From contig JAEQBH010000033.1 in the NCBI GenBank assembly GCA_016808115.1, positions 1 to 64,000 of the forward strand: 64,000 nucleotides of DNA. The letters run 5' to 3'. Of this stretch, positions 1 through 13,001 are shown piece by piece. The position numbers and the translations under genes were made by a program. Below the pieces are notes generated by a model, which worked only from the letters and a program-made list of their open reading frames with translations, searched no databases and was not told the origin of the DNA. This DNA is from Tetrastigma voinierianum (lineage: Eukaryota; Streptophyta; Magnoliopsida; Vitales; Vitaceae). The number at the start of each line of letters is the position of its first letter. Positions within the stretch are counted from its first letter, which is position 1.

Positions 1-109
1 CCCGCATGAGATTGTTAGGAGCACAAACTCTTTGTTTTTAGTGAGTTTTCCTTTTCATGTATTTTATATGGAAAGATCATGTTTTTTTTCCATTATTACA
101 TGCACATTT
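1..109. other. Flank without recognised feature
   Basis: Short AT-rich stretch up to the first solo LTR. No gene or repeat was recognised. Its last five bases form the left copy of a CATTT target duplication. Confidence 0.4.
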
Positions 110-2562
110 TGTCACCCCCGAAACTACTCACAGGGCATGGTATCGGTCGCACCTCGGCCCATTTGAAGGTTTGAAGTGTGGCTTGACACTAACATTCTTT
201 ATGGCAGTTTTTGTCCAATTACCAAACACATGTTCAAAGTAAATGCGCAACTTTCTAAATTCATCAATTCTCCAAATTCAAAATTTCATGCCGACAAAAA
301 TTACTTCTAAATATCCAAATCTCAATTATGAATGTCATATAAAGCTGTTCAGAATATAACAATATTTGGAATCTCCCAAATCCAACTGTGTACTAATATA
401 AAAAAGAATGCTATTATCCAAGTGACTTTCTCAATTAACTTTCAAAACCCATCATTTCACATAAATAAGAACTTATTAGTTCAACATGATCCAACATAAA
501 GTTCTAATCAAATCCTAATGATGACGTATCCCCAACCTAGCCATCACTCATCGCGGAAATTAAAAGTACCTGAAAATATGTCAACGAATGGGAGTGAGCT
601 TAAAGCTCAATAAGAAATACTAATATATTTTCATGGATAAAAAAGTTTTCAATCATATAATAAATAGGAGATGTTTTTCATCAAATTTTAGATTAAAAAA
701 TAAGTTGGAACATTAACAAAATTTACTTCAAACACTCTCACATCCAATTCAAATCAGTTTCATATCAAATGTGATCCAAACAATTTCATATCAAATTTCA
801 ATTCAAACACTTTCATATCCAGTCTAAAATCAAATACATTTCAAATATATTTTTTTTCTGGTCATCAAATATCAAATGGTGCCCGACCATAGTAAGGACT
901 TTTCAAATGGATGGCTAGGCACATAAAGTGTTCCTTTTAAGTGGAATGAGGAACCAAACACTACTAGTATTAGTAACTCCCCAACGAAACCCCAGAAATT
1001 TGGGGTTCAAATCAATTACATTCACCACCAAGGAATGTAAAGGTAAACTATTATTCCCGTTGACAAGGGTCAAATAGTGTCAACTATTATTCCCGTTGAC
1101 ATGACCGAACTAACCAAAGTCAAATATTTCATTCAAAATTTCAAATTACAAAACATCATATTTCTACATTTTCTTTCGTAAACAAAACAAATTTCAAAAG
1201 AACAATCATATAAAACTACTTTTTGATCCATGGATAATCAAATAAATAAAAAAAGTAAAACTTTTCATAAACCAAGATTATATATAATTTAGTTAAAACA
1301 ATTTTCATCATCAGATGAAGTAAAAACAAACAATTTTCTTTTTAAAGATTTGCGTTAATATCGCTAGCGCCGAAGTACTTTCAGCTTTGAAAGAGCTAAT
1401 CATTTCACCTCAATGAAATATTACTCCTAAAATAATAAAGGAAGAAACTATCATCATTACTCATTTATTCTTAAAACTTTCCTAATTTGATATTCTTAAC
1501 AATGATATTATTTTTAATTTTTTTATCCATAATAATAAAAGTTAATGGGTTTCTAAATATTTTATAAAATTTGTGATTTATAAAGTTTATTCTATCAACA
1601 TGATTTTTGTTCACCTCAAACATATTGACAATTGTTCAAATGATAACTATTTGAATTAGGTAGTTTTAAAAATTTTATAAAACTCATATTCCTTTCGGAT
1701 CTTATTTTAATAATTTTATTTATTTTATGCTCTTAATCGAACTAAATCTTTTTACTAGAAAGAAATAATATTAATAATATTTTACAAATTATATTATTAC
1801 ACAATACTCATCTAAAATTTTTACCTAACAATTATCATACTTGACAACAAGTATTATTAACGAATCTTATTTCCTATAATTGCTAAATAATTATTCTAAT
1901 CATATTCCTTATTTAATAAATTATCAATCCTTAATAAAATATTTACTTGCCAAAAAATATATATCTTTAAATACTTATCAAATACATATATTTATACAAA
2001 ATTCAGTCTTTTCAAATTTATCTTATTTGTTTATTATTATTTTCTTTCAATTAAAAATTATCCTTAAATATTTTTTCATTCTCATACTCAAAGTAATTTA
2101 GTATGACACTACAGTATTTTATTTTATTTTTAAAGAGCGAAAGTGTAATCTAAATCCGACTTAGCAGGGGTTGATGGCGAAGAAAATTAAAATGCACATC
2201 AAAGAAATCTAGAAAAATAAAACAAAGGAAGATCTTACCTAGAAATTTGTTCTTTAAACCTAGATAGAAAGTAGTACGTCATCACGGAGTCCTACTATTT
2301 AGAAAGGAATTCGAGATGAATAGAAATGATTTTTCTTTTCTTATTCCAATTTATACCTAGAAGGTATCTATTGAGGAAAATTACCTTTTTACCTCTTCCA
2401 TTAAATTAATTAATTAATTAGCTAATTGAATTATCATTATTATTTTCCTAACTTATACCTATAAAAATTCCTGTCATTATTATTTTCCCTAATTTATACC
2501 TATACAAATTCCTGTCATTAATATTTTCCCTAACTTATACCTATACAAACCTGGGTGTTACA
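110..2562 (-). mobile_element. Solo LTR with CATTT target duplication
   Basis: Read on the minus strand the unit begins TGTAACACCC and ends GGGGGTGACA, the usual TG...CA ends of an LTR. It is flanked by an identical 5-bp duplication, CATTT, at 105-109 and 2563-2567. It is about 2.45 kb, noncoding and AT-rich. No gag, pol or primer site lies on either side, so it is best read as a solo LTR left by recombination between the two LTRs of a Ty3/gypsy-type element. The TGTAACACCC start and the length suit the chromovirus LTRs seen further right, but the family assignment is inferred. Confidence 0.8.
2441..2549. repeat. About 40-bp tandem repeat inside the LTR
   Basis: Three successive copies begin at 2441, 2481 and 2522. 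Each carries TATTTTCCCTAACTTATACC followed by CTATACAAATTCCTGTCAT, with small changes. The array lies just inside the LTR terminus. Confidence 0.75.
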
Positions 2563-2567
2563 CATTT

Positions 2568-3124
2568 TGATGTTTGACGTTATCTTATGATTTTGTATCA
2601 TTTTGCCTTGATGAATGACAAAATGTTGTTTTTTCTTTCTATTAAATCAATAATCTTGTCATTGAAATGCTTCTAGATTAGTAGTGTCTCATTATGTACG
2701 ATATACGCATCCTCTCGTTGTATTAATTGTATATGATTGGTTATGGCTATGTAAGTATTTTGTTGAAACATTTGAATTATGATTTTGATTAGTAGCGCTT
2801 GATTATGTATGATTTATGCATCCTCTTAGTGTATTAATTGTATATGATTGATTATGAGTATGTAAATCTATTGGCCAAGCATTTTGAGTTATGATTATGC
2901 CGTCAAAGTAGGAGCATGTTAGATTAATTTATTATTAATTTTGGACTAAGCATAATCATATTACAATTTTAATTGTATAATTGTGCATGTAAATTATGGA
3001 TAATTTATGAGATGGTTTAATATTAACTAGCTATGAGCCCATGGTTCTATCTTATCCCTTGCTTTGGTAAGCCCATTGGACCAAAGCTCAATTGTTCCCT
3101 TGTGCTCTATATATATAAGTAAAT
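2568..3124. repeat. Flank with a 111-bp tandem duplication
   Basis: Two adjacent diverged copies start at 2676 and 2787, each opening GATTAGTAG and containing CATCCTCT and TATTAATTGTATATGATTG. No coding potential was recognised. This stretch is the insertion site of the preceding solo LTR and appears to be older noncoding DNA. Confidence 0.6.
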
Positions 3125-4891
3125 TGTAAGACCCTGAATTTACTATTTTCATGAATAGTAAATTTCATTTTCGATAAGTTATGTATTTGATTGGAAATGG
3201 TCAAATTGATAGTACTTTTCGAAAAATGAGCCCCGAAAATTGAAAATGTTAAGAATAATGTATTGAGTCTAAAGAATCTGAAACAGATTAAAATGGAATT
3301 CATTTAAGGGGCTTTTGAAGCGTCCGATGATTTATGACAAAAATGCCCTTTTTACGAAATAGTTTTAAAAATATTCCTTGTAACCCTAGAATTTTTTCTA
3401 AAGCATGTTCATGATAGGAAATAAGTTTAAGTAGAGTATTCCATGGTCAATTTTATGATTGGACGATCATGAAATATTTTCGGAGTTTTATCGGTATAGG
3501 GGTATTATTTTCAAGGAGGGCATTTAAGTCATTTAATGAGTAACCTTAATCTAAGTAAGCAAAGTAAGAACCAATAGAATGATGCCATGTAAGCTTGGTG
3601 ATCCATAAGATTAAGAATGGACCTATGAGAGCTTGCCATGTGGATATATGCCATTAACTTGATATTTATCATAAAGTGGTTAACTTAACTTTGGTTAGTT
3701 GATGAGTTAAAGTTAACTAAGATTAAAGTGATATTTGTGTTAGCTAATCATGAGAGTTAGTTAAGCCGAACCATAGTTTAAGTTAGTGGGATTTTATGGA
3801 GCATAAAGTGGTTTTGGTTGCTTTTGGACTATATGGTTACATATGGACTAATTAGAATTCAAGGATACTAACCAATGGCATGTTGTTAATTTAAGGACAA
3901 TTGGAGGACAAATTAGGCATGAAAAAGGATCATTAAAGTGCATTGTCTTGGCTTTTGGGTGTGCATACGGGTGAAACCAATTTGAAAGGAAAAAGTGAAG
4001 CAAATGAAGCATTTCACGTCCATGAGAGGAGACCTTTAGCCCTTGTCCAAGCTTTTCAAGTAATTCTCCATGTCATATCAAAGTCCGTTTCAAGTGTTCA
4101 TCATGCCATGAGGATCCTAGATCAAAACCTAAGTGAAAAATCAAGTTTTTAAGGTGAGATGCTTCTTAGTCTATATGAATTTGAAGGTTAATGGAGGAAA
4201 GGTTATATGATGGTGTAAATGAGTTCTTTAGACATATCTTTATGTAGATTTGAACAAGAGATTTCATTGGAATTCAAGTTAACACTAAGACACCAAAACT
4301 ATTAAGGTAAGCAATTGGGGTTTTATGGATTATTTGTCTAAACCTTCAATTGAGTTATGTTAAGGCTTTAGCTATTAAATTGACATGATTCTATGTTGAT
4401 TTTGCTAAGAAATTGAAAAGAAAGAGTGAGATTATAAGGGTTGTAAATTTCAGCCAAGAGAGGGTTTAATTGGACATGCATTGGTTTGATTTAGTTTCAT
4501 TGAATCAATGACATTTGAGGAATTGTTAAATGTAATTATTGAAAGAAAATGGAAGAAATTGAAGAAATAATGATGAATGTGTGACATGTAGGATTTGACC
4601 ACCCTAGGAAAAGTATGAAAAAGTTGAGTTTTAATTGATTTTAATTAATTGGAAGTGAGTAAATGCCTAATGGAATGTTTTAGAATTAAAGTTTTAAGAA
4701 AAAGAATTGATTAAGGAATAAATATAATTTTTGCTAAGGTGAAGGGCATTATGGGTTTTTCACTTTAAGCATGCTAATGGTTTGATTTAAGGCTAGTAAT
4801 GATGTTGTCATGAGCCTTGATTAGATTAAGTTGAATAAGAAAATGCTTAAGGATTGCTTTCTAATTTAATAGCAAGTATGTAGCGCTGACT
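3125..4891 (+). mobile_element. LTR-like unit, plus orientation
   Basis: The unit starts TGTAAGACCC, an LTR-type start also seen in other chromovirus LTRs here, and ends near GCGCTGAC next to an inverted LTR end. It is AT-rich and noncoding apart from short chance frames. No target duplication was found, so the right edge is approximate. Confidence 0.5.
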
Positions 4892-4908
4892 CGGCTACGG
4901 TGTCAGCG
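4884..4908. other. Hairpin at a tail-to-tail LTR junction
   Basis: CGCTGAC (4884-4890) and GTCAGCG (4902-4908) are perfect inverted 7-mers separated by 11 bases. They coincide with the end of the plus-oriented LTR and the start of an oppositely oriented one, which suggests two LTR ends meeting tail to tail. Confidence 0.5.
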
Positions 4909-5668
4909 AAGTGTGATTTTTTTTATAAACTTATAACCTTTAAACTTGTTCATTCATATAATATTAAGCATTTAACTTGTACTATATTCTGTGGCAGCGG
5001 ATTACAAAATATATACAAGCTCCATATATGAAAGTGTTCAACGTTTACAATATTTACATTGCTTCATTTGTTTACAAACAACATAAAGGATATTACATAT
5101 ACAAAATGAACAAAAGTCTTCAAGTGAGCACCTAATGATGTGTTGACCTTGGAGACTAATGCGGATTGTCCAGTCCTCTTGCCTCTGCTTCCGTACCTAC
5201 AAGGATGAAAACCCGTGCTAAGCTTTACGCTTAGTGGGAATAAACTCGTGGACGACCACTAACACTGATCATAACACTTCTATACACATGCATATACATC
5301 TAACATGTCATATCATTTAAACTTGCTTATACATATTTCAAATTTACTTATCATATCATGTTTCAGTTCTTATCAACGTTCATATACATTTCATATCATT
5401 TTACACTTTGCTTCTTATTCTTGTCACAATATACTTGTTATTGCATAGCGGTGCTATGCTTCTCTTATCATATCATATCATATAATTTCATATGTTATAT
5501 TCAAATCATTTGTTTTATGTTTCATGCCTGCATAAACCTTAGAAGTGGATAAAGGAAAATATAAGGGCTCGAAGGCGTTGTACTCACTGTACGAAACAGT
5601 GGTCTATAAGGGCTCGAAGGCACAGATCATTATACGAGACAATGACCATCTATAAGAGCCTGAGTATT
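4901..5668 (-). mobile_element. Chromovirus-type LTR fragment, minus
   Basis: Starts TGTCAGCG. It contains GTGCTAAGCTTTACGCTTAG, which parallels the GAGCTAAGCATTTTCATGC segment of the minus-oriented LTR near 18055, so both probably belong to related Ty3/gypsy chromovirus LTRs. Two copies of ATAAGGGCTCGAAGGC lie at 5560-5610. No coding sequence was seen. Confidence 0.5.
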
Positions 5669-5701
5669 TGTAATGACAAACGAGGGACGGTGATCGATAT
5701 G

Positions 5702-6875
5702 TGACGGCGAAAGCGCGGTGTGTGTAAAATGCGCTATGCGCAAGTGCATAGCGTCACCTCAAGTAATATAGTGTCTTTAGTGTGCAGTATCGATCACGGG
5801 GAAAAGATGAATTGACTCTGAGAGATTACGCTTTTTATAATATCCGAATAAATGATTCTAAGAGAGAATTTACGTACTAACTGTAAACTAAGCTATTGGT
5901 TTTGTGAATTGATATGTAGAGCCTGTGGTTAAATCTCCCTGCTCATCTCGATGGATTATTCTCCTAAAGATGTCATATTCGATTGTTTATAACATATCAA
6001 TGATGGAGGTGGATCTTGTTTACGAGATATCCTCTTCTCGAGGTATATTCGCCTATTTCGTGAATAGAGTATATCTCTATCTCGACTCTAAGATTCGTAA
6101 ATGCTTAATGTTCAACCCCCAAAACCACCTTCAGTTCTGACATCTCTATTACCCGACCGACTAAAGGCTACTTACTCAGATCCTCAATACCTCATCTCTC
6201 GAACTTCTGATCTTCAGCAGGCATGTTAATATTACGATATTATCATATAATTAAATACGTATAGAGCAAATATGTGATAAATTAACAACAATCGATTAAT
6301 ACGAAGCGTTAAATTTAATCCATTTGTTCAGGATGTGGTTTGATGTAACCCTGTAAATGAGTTTAGAACATCATGAAAGAAAGAAACAAATATGTAATGT
6401 GAAGAACATCCTCATGTGGATCCAAAATAATCAAAACAATAATGAAAAACCAATACAAAAGTCCAAGGAGATCCTTGAAGTCTGTGTTGCAGGTTCTCCA
6501 ATTCCGCGCATCTCCGCCGCACGCTCTTCAATGCCCCCAAAACTCCGAGCCCTCGTGACGGTAATGATGAGATGCAGATTTTCGAAATGACGTCATGACG
6601 CGGGGCACTTTCGACGCGGGTGACCGGCTGACTTCTGCATTTGCTGACCCCACGCCTCGATGCGACGCCGCGACGCGGAGACGCCGCGACGCGGCAAACA
6701 CTCCTCGCATGCCCTCATTTCTCCAAAACCCGCCTGGCTGTTCTTCGCCTCATCACGCTCGTATTCCAAAACAAAACTAAATAAGGAATCTAACACTAAA
6801 TTATATAAATAATGCCAAATCAACATGAAAATGCAAGATCGACGAGTATAATCTGAGTGTTTTAAGTACTCATCA
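5702..6875 (-). mobile_element. Athila-like 3' LTR, third copy of the family
   Basis: Aligns by eye with the LTRs at 19931-21035 and 27330-28578. Shared segments include GCGCAAGTGCA near the outer end, ATCGATCA, a stepwise similar middle, and TGAGTGTTTTAAGTACTCATCA at the inner end. Minus orientation: the LTR start TGATGAGTAC lies at the right. A CpG-dense block with ACGCCGCGACGC lies at 6596-6700. Only this 3' LTR and the adjoining 3' internal segment remain. Confidence 0.75.
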
Positions 6876-7354
6876 CACTCTAAACTTAATTTCGCTTCGC
6901 CTCAAGCAATAACCAACTCTAAACAGACACACCCGACACTACGCAACTCACACTAAGACAAGTACGTCAGCGTCAAAATGGGGATCAATTTGACTGATTC
7001 ACATACCCACCGGCTTTGCTCGATGTTCAATGAAGGCATACGATACTTGACTTTCGTGACTTCGATCGAGGTATGTGAAACTCGACTTCGCAGATCCACT
7101 CCCCATAGTGTCTAACGGGTCGCTCCTAAAACCCTACGTGCCTATGGTGACCTCCGTAATATGCTTGAGTTCCGATATCTCAAACTTAAGTTCAACCCAC
7201 CTATTAGGAAGAATCGAACTAGACAAGGATAGGAACGTTCATGTCTACATATCTAGAATTTCCTATGTACCAAAACAAAATGGAAGAAGACTAGTGCCAA
7301 GAAGTTTTAATGTTATCCTCAGAATGGGATCCATCGGGTGACTCCCCACCGCCT
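6876..7354 (-). mobile_element. Athila-like 3' internal remnant
   Basis: Collinear with 21036-21560 of the complete minus-strand element: CAAGCAATAACC, AACAGACACAC, AATGGGGATCAATTTGACTG, a stretch starting CCTAAAACCC, TAGTGCCAAGAAG and GGGATCCATCGGGTGACT. It is the untranslated region between the last ORF and the 3' LTR. It stops abruptly at 7354 where another LTR begins, so the element was truncated or interrupted there. Confidence 0.7.
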
Positions 7355-8977
7355 TGATAGGCGTATTTTGTGATGTGTGGTATAAAAATTATTCGTAAAA
7401 TATAAAAAGAGAGCGCCTTATTCCGGGCTCGGCATACGCTTGTCAAGTAATAAAGTAAAATTTTGCGCCTGACATCGATCCACGTGGAAAATGGGGGATG
7501 CTAAGTACAAGAATTATAATGCTTCTCTAATATCCAACCAACAATTGTGAGAGTAAAACACTTAAACTAAACTAATGAAATTTCTAAATCTAACTAATGA
7601 AGATCGCAACTATGGGATACCAAGAGATGATAAATTCTAGGGTACTTGGTAATCGGACAACTCTTAGATCTAAGTCAAAATTCTACTCTATTATTTCATG
7701 AAAATAAGCTTTCCAAGGCGACTCTGTCTAATTTAATTATAAGCCTCTCTTGAGGTCGAATAACCTACCAACTAACACTAGGTCTTTTGTTTCTCAGCTT
7801 AACCCCAAGCATTAGAGATGCTTTAAGACCCAAGAATCTCTCACGCCTCATAATTATCGATGATTTCTATACCATCGCCACTAGGTTGATTCATCTATGC
7901 TCAGTTCTTTACTCCTTCTCGATCTTGCAAAGAACCACTCAATTACATTGAGATTAGCCAGAAATCAATATGTAATAGAACCAAGTATGAATCAATAGAG
8001 GTGCATTCTACAAGAAACAATAGAAAACGGAACATTAACAAATAGATATAAAACTCATGTTCAATATACAACCAAACCCTGGGGATCTACGAATTTAAAG
8101 TGACGATAGAGGCTCGATACATCATAAACTTAGGATAAAACATGAGAAAAGAGAAAGAAGAAACTATAATGATCAAAATGATGGTGAGTCTCGGATTTTC
8201 TTCCACAAATCTCATGATCTTCTCCCAAATCTTCAAAAAACAGCTTCCCAACCTCTCCTGGTCCCAAGTGTGACAAAGTCCCTCCTCCGAGCCCAGCCGC
8301 CCCGGCCGCCTCTTTCGGTTTGAGCGGAACCCTCCATTATGGGCCTACAAAGGCTAAAATCCACCTAAATGACTTTAACGTCGCACGCTGTTTGCAACGT
8401 CGCGACGTCGTTTCGCATTTTCGCAACGCCGCTTCACGTCGCGACGTTGCTGCAGTCCCCTGTTTTGCTCCAACTCTAAGGCCATAACCCGGTCATACGA
8501 ACTCCGCATTTGGGTGTTCTTGGTACCGTTGGAAAGCCTGAAGTGTAGAATCCATACATATATGGCTTGATGCAATATTAAATTATATGATATCTGAAAA
8601 CTTCAAAATACAGTAGCCCTCCTGCTGAAGGTGCTGGAAATGTTTGTTGATTTTCTTCAAGTTTTGAACTTGCATAATTTCTTTGTTCGAACTCCAATTT
8701 TGGTGTTCTTGCATCCCTAGAAAGCTCTTAGTTGTAGAATCCATACATATATGGCTTGATGTAATAGGAGTCATATGATGTCTGAAATGTCAAAATTCAG
8801 TAGCCTCTCATGTTGCTTTTGTAGCAGTTTTTCCACCAATTTTGCACAATCTCCACCAAAATGGATGACCTGATCATAGGAGGAACTTTTTAGGAGCATT
8901 AGGGGCACTTATTTAACATAAAAAACACAAGAAAACTAACTAAAGATAGGACAAATGAGTATTTAAGATACTCATCA
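7355..8977 (-). mobile_element. LTR of a second Athila-related family
   Basis: On the minus strand it begins TGATGAGTATC and ends near GCCTATCA. It shares with the LTR at 36994-38464 the outer end GATAGG...GGTATAAA, AAGTAATAAAGTA, and the inner end GAGTATTT...ATACTCATCA. It has a CpG-dense block at 8380-8455 and two tandem copies of a repeat of about 189 bp at 8460-8830. No internal region of this element follows, so it is a solo or truncated LTR. Confidence 0.6.
8460..8830 (+). repeat. Two copies of a ~189-bp LTR repeat
   Basis: GTAGAATCCATACATATATG followed by GCTTGATG occurs at 8545 and again at 8734, each preceded by a GAACTCC...GGTGTTCTTG segment and followed by TGTCTGAAA...CAAAATTCAGTAGCC. 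The same unit occurs once near 38140-38290 and, inverted, at least three times at 63461-64000. Confidence 0.8.
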
Positions 8978-8978
8978 A

Positions 8979-9480
8979 TGTCGAGACTTGTTTTTCCCCA
9001 CGGTACGCCCATCTATCCCTTACCGTGCCTCGCCATAATCCATGTGTATTTTATGTTCAGTACATATTGCATATTCCTGAATAATTATTGTTATTTGATA
9101 ATTATATGCGATATTTACAATCATTTATGGTTACCAGTGGCGTTTATGAGCCAATAAGAGTTCATAATATGAATTACTATGATTACCAACTGGGCCTATT
9201 GTTTTTCATGATTTTGAGACCCACATGAGTCCCCACTTCATCAATATATACTACGAATTCTAGACTCAAATGATTTACAGAGTTTAAGAAAATTTGTGAG
9301 TCCTGAGCTTTAACAAGAATTACTTAATCATCCAAGCTGGAGGCCCCAGATGACCTCGAGCAAACACAGTGGCCTTATTGTTTTTTTTTTTTTTGTGATT
9401 TAACCTAATATGAATTCCAATGTCAATGTTATACGGATGACCTCAGACTCAAAGATCTTCCATAGATCAAGAACACCAAA
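8979..9480 (-). mobile_element. Chromovirus LTR, left part (interrupted)
   Basis: Begins TGTCGAGACTTG, comparable with TGTCGTGCCCTG at 17557. It appears to continue at about 12098 after the inserted LTR 9481-12094. Assignment rests on this LTR-type end and on the similarity of the 12098-12995 part to another minus-oriented LTR. Confidence 0.4.
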
Positions 9481-12094
9481 TGTAACGCTCGTCTTTATAG
9501 TGTACGGTATGTGAAATCAGAGGCAAGATACATGAGTCATGGCTTCCATTCATTTTAGGTGCCATAATAGAATTTTCAAAGCTATTTTGCTATGAAATTA
9601 TAAAGTTTTCAAAGAATTGTGGCACTTTTTGCAATTAAGGAAAGTGGAGGGAAATCTCAATTATGAATTTAAAAAGGATAATAATAATAATAAATTACTA
9701 TAATGTGGTTCAGTGGAAGCTTAGAAAATTTCCTCTAGATCTCTGATGACGAAACTGACCACGCCTGCTAAATCTGCCTCGAAATCTATAATCTAGAAAA
9801 ATTTCGTTAACTCAGGACAATAGAATATTTTACGATTTTCTCGGGTGATAAGTCATCAGAGATTTTGACGATTTTACAAAATCTCAAGTCAGGGTTGGCT
9901 CTGACATTTAAGTCTTACATTAACAATAAAGTGATCTAAAAAGAAATAAAAATTTTCGGGATAGAAATGGACCCGAATGAGGTAATAGAAATCATTTATC
10001 CAAATAATAATAATAATAATTAAAGAAAAAGATTAAAAAAAAAACATAAAAGTCAAAAGGGTGTGAGAACGGACGGGAGAGAGATAGCGTGAGGAGAGAT
10101 GTTTTTTATTTTTATTTTATTTTCTTCGTTTCTTTCTCAAATTTATGGAAATCGGATCGTAGATTTTTGTCGGAGCAGAAGGCAAAGTTGGTCTACGCGA
10201 CGAGAGCTACGCGTAGGTACCAAAAGCTTAGCATTTCGTCATACTTCAAGAGGTAGAAAATTTTTCTATTTGTGTTATTTCTGTTTCTAAAGGCTGTGAA
10301 TTTTACTGGAATTTTCTTATCGAAGGTCAGAAACTTCAGTCCAAATTTTTAGATCAGTTTAGGAATTTTCGGGACTCCGTGTTCAACAGCTGGATCGAAT
10401 TTCGCGACTGTTTTCGGACAGCCTGCATTGGAATTTCAGGATTGTAGTCTGACAGTTCGACATACAATTTTAAATGTTTTCTAAGAGTAGATTCTACAAA
10501 AACCTTGATTCAAAAAGTTTGCTAAAATGGTATAGTTTTTATCAGTACTTTTAACGTGTAGGGACATTTTAGTCAATTTCACATCATATTATCGGATAGT
10601 CTTATCAAATGAGACTAGCACGAAGTTTTGCTAGAATCGGTTCGTTTCACATGGGCCACAAAGCTCCATGATGCTTTTTATATTAAAACGCTAACCGACG
10701 ACATTTTGTATTTCAGAGCATTGTGTAGCGATGGAGCATCCGACGAATCTAGAGCAGTTTCGACAAGATTTTCGCAAAATTAGTCGCAAAAAGCGTGAGT
10801 ACTAAATCCTTTTCTAAAACGAAGTGTTTAATTACAAGTTTGTAAAGTGCTTTAAAATAGGATTTATAAAGTTTTTTTACCTCCCACTTGTTATACTCAA
10901 CACTTCGATTTCAATATTTAAGAAACATTTTAATCTGATTTAGCAAAATAGATGACACAAACAGCTCCTGCTAGATGTATTTCGATTGTGCATGGCGTTA
11001 TAGATATAATGACTAACTATATTGCCTGGCCTAAGAATCGAGGGTTGGGATCTAAGATATATTTATATATACGAGTCGCCCCTCGCACATTCGGGTGATA
11101 TACTAGCGCAACACTTAAGATATAAATACGAAAGTGCCGGCTCCGAGGTTCCATCACCTAGCATTTTGTTCCGAGGTTCCATTATGTTTATAGAGATCCC
11201 GCGTGTTCACTCTGACCATAATAGACGTAGTGTTCGAGGGTTCACTATCGATGCCAAAGTTCCAGGTCCGTAGCATCACGCCTGGTGGTATTTTAGAAAT
11301 GGGCCACAAGGGTCGGGTAATTGATTTACAAGATAACACTTTCGCATATTAATCACCATCAAAACACCGCCAGCCAGAAATAGTTTAATGCTTTTAGCGC
11401 CAGAACAGCTACCGCTAGCTAGTAATGATTTTCATAGCAAAACTCACTTTTCTTATAAACAAGTTTATAACTACTTATGTAACGTATTTTCATATCGAGG
11501 TACATACAACAACACAACAACATTTGGAACATATAATACTCACTCGAGCCCGCTTCGTCTACGCTTTCTCGTTTTAAAATAATTTTCAAAGTGTGTGTCA
11601 AGTCGAAAAGACCTTCTGTGATCCTCAAACGACACCGTGGTCGCATTTATATATAAGATAAGGTAAAGTAAACGAAAGTTAAAATGTACATTTTGTATAT
11701 GTAAATATTTTGTAAAATATGCATGCATGGTTTCAGAAAAACAGTTAAGTACATGAAATTATTGTTGGTTTCGATCCCCTTATCTTATATTTCATGAGGA
11801 CAGAGGTCCCGTATGGTCAGAATGGATTTCCGAAAACATCAGGAGTGTATATTTTTTACAAAAGTGATTTTGTATTTGCTCACTCACTGCAGTACCAAGT
11901 ATGTCACGGATTGCTAAATCTAAAGTTGTAATTTTACTGTAAAAGTGAAAAAATTTTTATAACCTATGTTTTCTAAAGACAAGCCAGCAGCTTTAATCTG
12001 GCTTAGCTTCATGGTAACTTTTCAGTCGAGCGAGTTTGGTCAGAGGTTAATGCGAGCCGCTGCAGATTTCTTGTCACTAGGAAGGGGTCTCACA
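9481..12094 (+). mobile_element. Chromovirus-type solo LTR, plus
   Basis: Starts TGTAACGCTCG and ends GAAGGGGTCTCACA, typical of Tekay/Del LTR ends. About 2.6 kb, no ORF of interest. CAAA precedes the start (9477-9480) and follows the TCTCA near the end (12093-12096), a possible but imperfect target duplication. No methionine-tRNA primer site follows, so this is probably a solo LTR nested in the minus-oriented LTR on both sides. Confidence 0.55.
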
Positions 12095-12097
12095 AAC

Positions 12098-12995
12098 TGA
12101 GTTCTTGACGGTTAGTTATGACCATCCAAAGTCGGAGGCCAAATAATCGAAAATGACAATTGTGTCCCACTCCGGATACTGCACACCATAAATAAGTGGC
12201 TGGCCCACTTTGAATGAATTTATGAGCCCATAGTTCAGGAATTTGGATATACCTATTTTAAGGAGATATGTTCCTATGTTTAGCTTTATCCAAATTAATC
12301 ACTCAATTTAATGAACGACGACCTGCCATGACAAAACAAAATACGAAGCCTCGGTAAATTCTACAAGATCTCCCTAAAACCCCAATATTTCTTAATACAA
12401 ATATTCCCCAATTGAGGGGATTACAATCAACTAACCCAAGTCCAAAACACAACCAATATACCAAGAGGTTCTTGCACTCCAATTCATCAAAATAGTTTGG
12501 CATGATTTTTTCATACAACTCAGAAATCTATACAACTATCCAAACTAATCCATAAACCTAAAAATCCATACTCCTTTTTCTTTTCTTTCTTCTTTCCTTC
12601 TTCTTCCTCTCTTTCTTTCTCTTCCCTATCCTACCCGTAGGGAGCTCTTCTCTCCGTTTTTTGCCCTATTTTTTATGCCCACATGAGATATTTGCTAAGA
12701 TATACATGTCGCCTTATCTCATTTTTTTGAACTCTTTTTTCATTTTTGCATTTTAGTCTTTATTTCATATATTCTCATTTCAACTTATAAAAATTCTACT
12801 TTGGCATCCCATCTTTTCATCTTATGACACTTAAGTCCTTAAGTGGCAATTTACCACTTTACCCTTGACTTTTGTATTAATTCCGGTTTTTGCTTATGTT
12901 ATTTTTAGCCTTATTTTATTCCAAAAAAATATACATTTACTTTTATTATACCCTAAACATGTTATAAACCCACAAGGTATACCTGGGGTGTTACA
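12098..12995 (-). mobile_element. Chromovirus LTR, right part
   Basis: Minus-strand start TGTAACACCCCAGGTATACC at the right edge. Internal segments such as CACTCAATTT, ATCTCCCTAAAACCCC and TTATACCCTAAACAT recur in the same order in the minus LTR at 17557-19925 and 28584-28826. It abuts the integrase remnant, interrupting it at 12996. Confidence 0.6.
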
Positions 12996-13001
12996 AACAT
13001 C

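Noticed and set aside
1880..2101. Hydrophobic 73-codon frame as a membrane protein
   Set aside because: AT-rich translation within a solo LTR. The composition alone gives isoleucine, leucine and phenylalanine.
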